From assembly GCA_004154925.1 (NCBI GenBank), contig QJNS01000108.1:1-64000 (forward strand): DNA of 64,000 nt, in the 5' to 3' direction. The notes beneath the pieces were generated by a model that did no database searches, was not told where the DNA came from, and worked only from the letters and a program-made list of their open reading frames with translations. This document shows, one piece after another, positions 53,725 through 62,400 of this stretch. Source of the DNA: Monosporascus cannonballus. Its lineage: Eukaryota; Ascomycota; Sordariomycetes; Xylariales. The position numbers were made by a program, and so were the translations under genes. Position 1 is the first letter of the stretch. Each line of letters starts with the position of its first letter.

Positions 53725-55200
53725 ATGGGAAGTCATAGCCAGGACCCTGCCTCACTGACCACACTTGCCAGGTTCGTTGAGACAACTACAATTCGACCTA
53801 GACTGGGTCGGACACGAACTAACTATGCGTCGCTTCTTGGATTAGACGATACGGTGATGCCTCTAACAGAGGATGTGAACTTTGTGGATGGGAAAGGCAG
53901 AACGGCACTGCGGGGAGCATCTTCCGACGGCCACACATCAATTACCATAATGCCTCCGATGGAACGAGCTGATGCAAGTGATGCAAACAACAACGGATGG
54001 ACTACATTGGACGTCGCTGCGAGGAACGGAGACGTTGCGGTGGTCAAGCTGCTCCTTGATAAGGGCACCGATCCCAACGTCGCGAACAACGACGGGTGGA
54101 CACCACTGAACCTAGCTGCGAAGAACGGCCACGATGAAGCGGTTAGGCTGCTGTTGGACAAGAACGCCGACGCAAGTATCGCACACACTTCTGGATGGGC
54201 TTCATTGCACATTGCTGCATATGATGGCCACGTGCAGTAGTCAAGCTGTTCCTTGATAATGGCATCGATACCAATGTCGCAAACAACAAGGGGTGGACAC
54301 CACTATACCTAACTATAATTAACGTCCATGTCGAAGTGGTTAAACTGCTACTAAACAGGAACGCCGACGCAAATATCGCAACCCGCAACGGGTGGACTCC
54401 ATTGCACGTTGCTGTAAGCAACGGCCACGTCGAAGTGGTCAAGCTGCTTCTCCAAGGTAGCGCCAACGTCGACCAGCAAGATGCTAGATACGGACAGACG
54501 GCCCTTATCTATGCTGCACGAGGCGTTCATCAAGCGGTCGTTGAGCTACTTCTCGAATATGCCGCGAATCCGAACTTAAGTGACAATATCGGCCGAACTC
54601 CATTGTCATTTGCAGCTCAACACGGAAACAAGGAGGCGCTCATAGCATTACTTAGCAATGAATGCACCATTCCTGATGCGAAGGGTCATTATGGTTCAAC
54701 GCCTCTATCAATAGCGTCGCGAAACAGTTGTACAGAGATCGTCGAGTTGCTGCTCGCTACCGACTCTGTCGATGTCGCCTCTCGCGATCGTTTTGGCTGG
54801 ACTCCGCTGCAGTGGGCCCGAAGAGTTGGGAGCGCTGACATCGAGCGACTCCTGCTTGGAGATGTGGATAAGGGCAGCTCGCTCTGCCACAGCGATATAT
54901 ACACCGAAGAAAGATTGACAGCAAATAGTCCAGCTTCCCGATACTGCGACATTTGCACTCTGAGTATTGAAGAGCGCGTCTCCTACTACCAGTGTGAGAT
55001 TTGCAATGGTGGGGATTTTGAGATTTGTTTGGAATGTTATCAGCTCGAGGGGGGCGTTGTCTGGACGACGTGCATGCCTTGATATGTAAAGAAGGCGGGG
55101 CACAGAGGGATATGCTTGAAAAAAAGCGGCGGATCTTGGGCGACAAGCATCCTGATATGATATCGGCCAAGAACAACATCGACTATTCGAAAACAGCAAT
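53725..55200 (+). pseudogene. Ankyrin-repeat / ZZ zinc finger / TPR gene relic
   Basis: From the ATG at 53725 the frame encodes a short N-terminus and ankyrin repeats of the form NGWTPLxxAAxNGHxEVVKLLL. It stops at 54238-54240 because one base is missing after YDGHV. The next frame continues at once with matching repeats (KGWTPLYL, NGWTPLHVAVSNGHVEVVKL and others), about eight to nine in all. A ZZ-type zinc finger follows (CDICTLSIEERVSYYQCEIC, then CLECYQ). Inside a run of six G near 55,050 the frame shifts again: the correct frame reads GGRCLDDVHALI, the usual ZZ ending, then RDMLEKKRRILGDKHPDM, a kinesin-light-chain-like TPR motif. Both breaks are single-base, so a recent pseudogene or sequence error are both possible. 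Ankyrin/ZZ proteins of this type are often C-terminal parts of fungal NLR-like (STAND) proteins; no NACHT or NB-ARC part is visible upstream. Confidence 0.8.
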
Positions 55201-55205
55201 AAAAT

Positions 55206-56996
55206 CTGACTATAACTGCTTCAACTCGAGCTCAAGAATGACGGGTTTCGATTCATATCCTTGGGACCGGGAGGGAACAATTCGATTCAATGCATAATCT
55301 TCAAGGGCCACGCTGCGGGAGAGGGCTCTGTCGAGTATGAGGCCCTGTCTTATCTTTGGGGTTTCCCTGTTGTCGATTCCCCGGAAATCCCGAAAATCCT
55401 ACTCATAACTCGGGATAGATCGATCGAGATTGAGGTTGCAGTGACGCCAAATCTCGAAGCAGCACCGAAACATCTACGTCTGAAGAACGAAAGCAGAACC
55501 CTCTGGATCGATGCAATTTGCATAAATCAAAAGATGAAATGGAGAAAGACGTACAGATTGCTAGGATGCACGACATATACAAGAATGCACAACAGGTCCT
55601 AGCTTGGCTTGGAAAGCATGAAGATGACAGCCACCTCGGAATGACATTGATGAAAAAAACTCGCGGGCCGGAGCGTCTTCAAAATCTTTGTAGACCGGGT
55701 GTGGAGTATTCTCGCTACCGGCTGGGGGATTGTTTCCGGCAAAAACCGCCGTCAGGTTCCGTGGAAAACGAGGCTGGAAAAGCATGAACTCGACGCCCTC
55801 GACGCGATTTGGTCAAGGCCGTACTGGGGTCGAGTGTGGATGATTCCGGAGCTGGCGCTATCCCCAAAAGATCCCTTAATAGGATGCGGCGATACCCGGA
55901 TCTCCCTGAATGCCTTTCGCTTCGCTGAGAGCGCGTATGTCAAAGGGTACGCTGGCTTGGACCGCCACGCGTTCTGGAATCAACTGTGGATCCGAGCCAA
56001 GTTTCAGGCCATTAGAGAAGTCGACTTCGGCCTTGATCTATTTGAACTCCTCACAAGAACCAGGAACTTCGATTGCACCGAAGAAAAGGATAGGCTCCGA
56101 GCAGTCAGTGGCTTACTTAGCAAGAAAGATCGAAGTGCAATCCTACCTGATCCTGAAGCCGAGTATCAGACCATTATTAAAAATGCCGCACGACTACTCC
56201 TCCAAAAGGATCTCAGGATCCTCTCGCGATGTTCCTGGCCATATCTGCCACACGAGATCCCATCGAAACAAGTCCACCAAAAGGGTATGAAAATATGCCT
56301 GCCATCTTGGGTCCCAAAATTGTACTTGTTCGTATCTGGACCGAGAGCGTGGTCTTTCGAACCAGGCAACGGTCCATACAACGCGTCCGGGGGATATGGC
56401 CAGGGCCGTAACCGCGAGTTACTAAACCGACGTTCACGGAAAATGGCGAAACTCTGTTAACAAAAGGCCTGGAAGTCGACGAAATTCTCGAGTCCATAGG
56501 CCCTTTCGAAGCCGAAGACTTTCAGAAACCTTACAAGAACATTACCATCATCGCAAATTTCGCCTTCAAGGCTCACCGCCGTGGGCGTTACGGGCCTGTG
56601 TCTTGGGAATGGAAACGTCGACACAGGATAGGCATCTCCCCAGAGGATTTCTGCAACTGTCTTCTGACCGGCGCGGCCAAAGAACCGGCGTCCTGCGCGG
56701 ATGATGCAACGCCTTTCGATGGTAGGACGGTTAATCGGGCAATGCTGCTACAATTCTTCCCACTCTACAAAATCATATTTTTCGACCACATGGTATCGAT
56801 TCTGAGGAATCTTCTTGGGTTACGTTCGACAACCAACGAAGCAAGTCTCAAGAGCGAAGACTCCTCAGCGGATGCCGTTGTATTTGCCGCTATCGAGAGG
56901 TCTTTGATATCACTCTTATTGTACCGTACTCTATTTCTTACTAAGTCTGGGTTTCTGGGAATCGGACTGTCAGGTGTTGTTGGGATGTCAGGGTGA
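55206..56996 (+). pseudogene. HET-domain gene relic 2
   Basis: The plus strand reads LGPGGNNSIQCIIF and VEYEALSYLWG (conserved Trp kept), then RTLWIDAICINQK. A frame change near 55,540 leads to KDEMEKDVQIARMHDIYKNA and QQVLAWLGKHEDD. A second near 55,690 returns to RPYWGRVWMIPELALSPKD (family W-R-V-W-x-x-Q-E; here Pro-Glu replaces Gln-Glu), GCGDTRISLNAF and CTEEKDRLRAVSGLL. A third near 56,420 leads to GLEVDEILESIGPFEAEDFQ and GRYGPVSWEWKRRHRIGISP to the end. Each piece is long and well conserved, but three frameshifts separate them. The full length of about 590 codons is normal for HET proteins. It starts only about 10 bases after the ankyrin/ZZ/TPR relic on the same strand. Confidence 0.8.
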
Positions 56997-58134
56997 CAGG
57001 GTAATCCATATATTGAGAACAGTCTGAAACCTGACACTTCCCCTCCATTTCTGGGGACAAACCGCCCATACATATAGCCGACCCCCGCATCGAGCTCGTG
57101 ACGTAACCCTGACGCGTATATCCTTCGCATCTGACACGGACCGCCGGTATTATACCCAGGTAGCTGTGTCGCCATTCTCTGTAGTGGCCGAGTCTGCTAC
57201 ATGTTACATTCCGTGTGTTCTCGTGAGTATCGTTTCAAGCTCGTTGGAGACGTATAAGTGCATGGTTTGATGAATGGCGAGGCAACCCGGTCTTTCAATA
57301 ATGGTGAATTGGGCAAAGTCTGGGAGACTTTCCAAATTGTGTAAATATGTGCCTTCAGGACATAGATGCAATATAATATCAGCGTGATAAGATCTTTCTG
57401 AAATAGTTAGGATGAGCCTGATGAGGGGTTTCCAGTCCCACCTGTAGCAGGCTTGAATCAAGATCCAATGCATTAGCAACTTTGGAGACTTCCAACTGAG
57501 CTCTCGCCTTTAGTAGCCTGTAAGCGTCTAGATAGGCTCGAATCCGTTGCAACCAATACTGGCAGACCACACCCGCCACGCCCCTTATAAGCGTATATTA
57601 CAACAAAGCAGCTTTGGGAGCATGCATGAGGGCCTCTGCATCATCGACTCGCATGGTATTCAGCCATATATCATAGACCTGGCCAACCGCCTCTTTCTGG
57701 GAGCTAGCCACGTCCGAGGACCTCCGGTGCTGGGCGGTGTCACCGTGGACTTGACTCTAGAGGTTAAGCTCTCGGGGAGAGTTTCGTGGGAATGCTTCGG
57801 CTATTTTTGCGCGTAACCTTTCTGTGTCCTCAACATATAGGGATCAAGGTCGATGGGTGGAGATGGAGTGCCCAGGGCGCTGAAAGCGGACGGGGGGTGC
57901 CTTAATCTGAGAAGCGAGCGCCTAGCCCCTTCTTAGAGGAAGCAACCAAACGAATAGCGCCACCATCTTCATTTTATAACGACGAGGGGTGGAGTGCGGG
58001 CGGGCGGACTAAGAGCGTCGGCGGTTCTCAAAGAGAGTCGAGAAATGGAAAATGGTCGATGGACCAAAATGGTACGCGTGCGGTTTCTGTGCACACCCAG
58101 ACCTGCTCAGCTGGCGTGCCGTCGTTTGGCCGGT
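56997..58134. other. Spacer between HET relics 2 and 3; doubtful small coding fragment
   Basis: On the minus strand a piece with QYWLQRIRAYLDAYRLLKAR and SKVANALDLDSSLLQ (about 57,430-57,570) ends in CAG|GTGGGA. A CTAAC...TTTCAG acceptor follows near 57,400, then a frame with ADIILHLCPEGTYL. The reading frames do not match across this splice, so it may be another gene fragment or chance. Otherwise nothing is supported. Confidence 0.4.
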
Positions 58135-58552
58135 TCACGGGCGGGCACCTTTCCTGCCACGTCCATTCGCGAGTAAATCATCGGCTCTTCCTTGCGGGCT
58201 TGCCCAGTAGACGGGATTCTTTGACGTCGCAAAGCTATGCATAACGGACCGCGGATTCCCGATACCAGTTGAACATGGAGTTGATGGGTTCCGAAAACTC
58301 TGCACTGCTGCTTTTGTCGATGCAGAAAGTGTCAACCTAGATGTAGTCGTACCCATCTTGGCGGGCTTTATCGCAACTGGATTTTATTTTCAGGAAACCC
58401 TGCTTGTTTGAGGGGAAGGGGCTGGAGGCGTCTCGTATGTCCTCATATAAGCCCTCCTCTGATTTCCAAGTGTGCGATAGAATAGCGTACTTTGGAACAG
58501 GCCGGCTAAGGAAGGGTTCGAGCTTCAACGTGGTGGCATTGAGCAGCCACAT
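58135..58552 (-). pseudogene. HET-domain gene relic 3 with in-frame stops
   Basis: An ATG at 58552 opens with MWLLNATTLKLEPFLSRPVP and KYAILSHTWKSEEGLYEDI, the N-terminus of the short-form HET family. The frame then continues as KIKSSCDKARQDGYDYI, stop, VDTFCIDKSSSAEFSEPINS, MFNWYRESAVRYA, stop, LCDVKES, and a stop followed by FTREWTWQE. Three in-frame stops (TAG at 58337-58339, TAG at 58235-58237, TGA at 58178-58180) fall where the family has Trp, Tyr and Trp, without any frameshift. TGG to TAG is the change expected from RIP (TpG to TpA). The recognisable part ends near 58135. Confidence 0.82.
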
Positions 58553-59838
58553 TTTACACTTCTGCAGGTCCAGTAACGAACGGCGAGTGATGATGGGGGA
58601 AGATAAGGGTGGGGCCGACTACTCCAATGATGTAGTCTAGGCTGAATGTCAGGTCAATGAAGGAATCCAGGTGTCGCCGGTTCTACGATAGCTGGGAAGA
58701 CCCGAAGAACGGCCAGTTGCGTCCTGGTACAGTGCCAGGCTATCAGGTGACTAGCATGCAACAGTGCGTGTTGGGTCTATTCGTAGGAATCGCAGATTTT
58801 CCAGAGTTGCGGGTTGATTTGCGGCTCAGATCAACAAGGTATTCTAGACAGTATCCGGCTTTGCTTCTAGTTGCGAATTTCCTGTAATATATTCACGTGA
58901 GTCTGCCTGGGAAGTACTGGTCAGAATGTCTCCGATCCATGTATCGCCCATCTTGCCCCTCGGTAATCGGTAAGCTACCCTGCAATTGCGACGTATGATG
59001 CTGTTACATGGTAATGTTATGCACAAAACAACTATTAACTACGGCGTATCTGCAATGCTCAAGACCGTAGCCTAAAAAGCTCGGACCGAATCTTTGGCAA
59101 TTTATCCAGCAATCAACCTCGGGGAATTTATTGAAGGCAAGACTACAGGTGAGGGTCCGGGGAGGTGGCGGATCATGCTCGTTCCTCTCAAGCTAGTGTT
59201 ACTATTGCGAATGGGGCAAAGGGAATAGCTAATGTGGGGATAGGTGGATATCTATGCCAAGCCGTAGTGTCATTAAACAGTTACGTAATATTTAAGCTTA
59301 TTTGGACGACTACTAGTTTCCTAGCGCGATTGCGAATTAGACGGATTAGAATACATTAGGCCGGGTGTTGAAACGAGTCGATAACTAAAAGACAGGGCAT
59401 AAGCAGTTCAGTCTGGCAAGACCCTGTAGCCAACCCTGGAACTGGCTATTATTGCTTCTACACTTCGTCTTTGAGCCTTGTCTGGGTCATTAGCCAAATT
59501 CTATCTTTAGGGCACCTTTGTAACTAGATATTTGTTTTCGTTGTATAAGGACCGTTCAATATTTCCGGGTTAGTTGAACAACAGATATTCCTCCGACTAC
59601 CGACTGCCCCAGCTAAGGGACCCAAATTGGCCTATGAAATCTTTGAAATTTAAGAAGTGTTACAATAGCATTACGGAAGTTACAAGCAACGGATAGTCGA
59701 AACTAGTAGTAATTGACAAAAAGCTTGAATGAAACCAGATCTTCATAGAACTAGATGTCGATTGTGCCTCAGCTCAGTTCCTTAACCAGGTGCACTGGTC
59801 ACTGGGTTTAGTAAACGAGCAATCATTAGACCACCGGT
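58553..59838. other. Intergenic, AT-leaning, no supported gene
   Basis: Only frames under 80 codons without motifs. It contains the 3' flank of the unknown gene at 59839. Confidence 0.6.
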
Positions 59839-60618
59839 TTACGCCTTAAGAATCTCAACCACGCTATCCGCGTTCTTGAGACCCTTAATGGCCTCGAATT
59901 CCCCTCCAACGAAGAAGATCAACTTTCGGCCCTCCATTGCCGAGTACTCCTCCATAAACCTCATCAGGCGCTCGACCTTCTCCCTTGTGGCGTCGGAGAC
60001 GGCGAGGTCCATCTCGGCGACGAGGCACAGCGCCTGCTGATGACGACCTCCGACTTGGGGGCCGTCGCCGCTGCCGCTGCCGTCCTCCCGCCCGTCTGGA
60101 TAGAATTTCTCGCGGACCTTGGGAAGCACCTCCTCGAGTATCTCGAGGACCTGGTCGACGCTCTTGAAGGAAGGGTTCATGTAGCTCAGGTCGAGATAGA
60201 AGTCGTGATAGTCGAAGTCGCATTCGCCGGTGAGGAATATTCTGACTTCTTCCGGGATATTGTGCATCGCCTCAGTGAAGATGGACCTCAGGACCTGTTC
60301 GGGCGCCCGCTCTTCCGGCTTCGCCGGCGCAATCAGGACCACCGGCTTCGGTACCTCTTCTCGGATGCAGCGGCGGACGAAGTCTCGTTCCATTCCTTTG
60401 TAGAATTCCCACGTCATGACCCATGCTGCACGGTAGCCCTCCTTTGAAGTGGGTGCCCTGATGATTCCGGTGGAACCGTAGCGCTGGTTGGTGAAGGGCT
60501 CGACGGCATCGCTTTGCCACCATGCGCAGCGACTCACGTAGTAGTCCATATCATGTGTTGCGTAAATGGGATCTCTGCGCTTAGCCAAGTAGTCTATGTA
60601 ATCGCCAATAGGCCCCAT
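59839..60618 (-). CDS. Hypothetical protein, 259 aa, intact
   Basis: A single uninterrupted frame runs from an ATG at 60618 (MGPIGDYIDYLAKRRDPIYA) to LKNADSVVEILKA and a TAA-type end. I do not recognise the family. The protein is acidic, soluble and without signal peptide or membrane helix. It contains the tract ECDFDYHDFYLDLSYMNPSF, a predicted amphipathic region VDQVLEILEEVLPKVREKFY, a low-complexity Gly/Ser/Asp linker near residue 185, and a C-terminal block MEGRKLIFFVGGEFEAIKGL. The coding part is clearly more GC-rich at third positions than its flanks, which supports real, maintained coding, and it is the only intact gene among relics from 46 to 62 kb. It may have been kept by selection or arrived recently. 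No intron is needed. Confidence 0.75.
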   Translation of the reverse strand: MGPIGDYIDYLAKRRDPIYATHDMDYYVSRCAWWQSDAVEPFTNQRYGSTGIIRAPTSKEGYRAAWVMTWEFYKGMERDFVRRCIREEVPKPVVLIAPAKPEERAPEQVLRSIFTEAMHNIPEEVRIFLTGECDFDYHDFYLDLSYMNPSFKSVDQVLEILEEVLPKVREKFYPDGREDGSGSGDGPQVGGRHQQALCLVAEMDLAVSDATREKVERLMRFMEEYSAMEGRKLIFFVGGEFEAIKGLKNADSVVEILKA

Positions 60619-61189
60619 GTTGGTCTGATTTGGTATCGGAAAGAATGCTTAATGTTGACTGTTATCGTGGGTTAAGTTGTTATAAGTCATCCTTAGTTAC
60701 GACCCCTTCCAGCTTACGACAAGAAGTGCTTTATTTATCGATTTTTATATCTATCAACGGACATCAAATTGATCGAGAACACATGAACTGTTTATACAGA
60801 GGACAACCCGGAACGTATCAGATGAGCGAGACGATGTTTGCTTTGTGAATCATTTTCAATACTTGACCGACCTATAATGAATGGCATTGTGATTATCACA
60901 ATGGCAAAAGCAAGATGTACGGTACGGCGCGACAGGGTCTGCTGACTCAGCGGGCCGCAACTTCCTGTTTTGGTTCTGCCAACTCCGACCCCGTTTTTAC
61001 TTTCGCCGCCCGACCTCCGTTTTGGCCCTGGAACATCGGCGCCGTTTTTGAGGAATACGGAGCATAGCAGCTTTATCGCCCCGCCCTAAACGGAACTGCC
61101 CAGCCTTGGACTCGGCGCTGCCATGCTGCCAGTACTGGTGTCAAGTGGCTACTGTTCAATCTGTTAGATACGTCCGTGCTGTAGGGGTT
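60619..61189. other. Intergenic, no supported gene
   Basis: This is upstream of the unknown gene and downstream of the NDUFA12 relic. Short frames only. Confidence 0.6.
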
Positions 61190-61616
61190 TTATGCAGCCC
61201 GGGACACGGTGTAGATAGGGATGGTGTTCGCCTCGGTGTCCTCCCATTGGCGCTTCTGGAAGCAGATTAGCGGGTCCCCAGTACGCGGCTTGTTAGGCGT
61301 AGGAGATCCAGGGGCGCCAGCCGGGTTCAATCTGGCGGCGTTATAGTCATGCCTCTTGTCGTCGACTCAGCGCGTCCGCAGCGGCAACTACTCGGCGTCC
61401 TCGAAGTACTTATTGCCGAAGCGGTTTGTACCGACAGTACCGACGTTGTTATCGCCGATATAAGGATCTGGTGGAAGTGGTCCCGTTCCGATGCGATAAT
61501 TGTAAGCAGGTGCGATCTTGTGCTAATGTTGCATCATGTTTTTAGAGAGGAGCGAGTCAAGGTAGCTCGATGCCTACTTTCCGCAGGTTGCGGACTGTGT
61601 TCGTGATGGTCGACAT
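61190..61616 (-). pseudogene. Broken copy of complex I subunit NDUFA12 (B17.2 type)
   Basis: NDUFA12 is an accessory subunit of mitochondrial NADH:ubiquinone oxidoreductase. The minus strand opens at 61616 with MSTITNTVRNLRKVGI, the typical fungal start. After about 130 bases, possibly an old intron, it resumes in another frame with YIGDNNVGTVGTNRFGNKYF, the core motif of the family. EDAE, stop, LPLRTR, stop and VDDKRHDYNAARLNP follow, where intact proteins read EELPLRTRWVDY and end in QIEPGW. So Glu became TAG, Trp became TGA and the conserved Tyr became Asp. The end is FQKRQWEDTEANTIPIYTVS and a TAA at 61190. At least two stops inside the most conserved block rule out function. A working copy must exist elsewhere if the organism has complex I. 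Confidence 0.82.
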
Positions 61617-61898
61617 GGCGGGTGACGCTCAATTGCAATCCAGCCAGTCTGATTGGTAGCGGTGGTGGTGCCGAAGTTAAGCTCGCGATGATGGATTTGA
61701 GGTTGAGCCGGGCGGCCATGAAGAGGACTGTGGATGTCAAGCTATGCCTATTTGAGTACCGAAATATCTGAAGTAATGGTATCTGTCAGGGAAAATGGTA
61801 AAGCACGGAGTGAAAGGCAGAAGAAGCAGCCTAGCAGGTAGTTCATAGTATGGATAGTAAATAGATGACCATTAATGCCTGCCCTCTTCTAACTACTC

Positions 61899-62063
61899 GG
61901 GGGCGAAGCCCCCTATATATACACAAACTGGAGCCATACTGGTGGGGCGCTGGGCCCCGGAAAAGGGGTCGCACCTTGGCACCTGACAAAGTTACCCCTC
62001 CTACCGTGCTCCTGTCCCCAGGAGCACTACTGGAGGCCCGCAGGGGGGTTAAAAGGAGGGTAA
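61899..62063. repeat. Cluster of nested inverted repeats at the edge of the AT-rich block
   Basis: There are three palindromic structures within 165 bases. GGGGGC-GAA-GCCCCC lies at 61899-61913. GTGCTCCTG-TCCC-CAGGAGCAC lies at 62006-62027. Around the second is an imperfect outer pair, GTTACCCCTCCT (61991) against AGGAGGGTAAC (ending near 62063). The GC-rich hairpins sit right where base composition falls to very AT-rich. They could be a transposable-element terminus or a small non-coding element; neither is proven. Confidence 0.7.
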
Positions 62064-62219
62064 CCGGTAGCTTACGATAACCCCTATAAGTGAAAATATC
62101 GTAAAATCAAGTTCTAACCTAACGTAAAACGAGGTAAATTGCTCCCTTAAGTAACTAATTATTTTGATATAGGTTTTTTGCCAAATTATACCCTTTTGTT
62201 TTTCTTTTACTTTTTAACG

Positions 62220-62265
62220 TTATTATTATTATTATTATTACCATTATTACCATAACCGCAATAAC

Positions 62266-62296
<31 letters not shown>

Positions 62297-62360
62297 GCAA
62301 TAATAATAGCATAATAATAATAATAACAGTAATAATAATTGCAATAATAATAGTAATACC
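62220..62360. repeat. (TTA)n / (TAA)n trinucleotide microsatellites in opposite orientation
   Basis: An (ATT)n tract (62220-62250) is followed after about 20 bases by a long (AAT)n tract with interruptions. Because the two are reverse complements, the segment can fold into an AT hairpin. Confidence 0.85.
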
Positions 62361-62400
62361 AATAATATTATGCTTTCCTGTGCCGTTCTGTGCTACCGCT

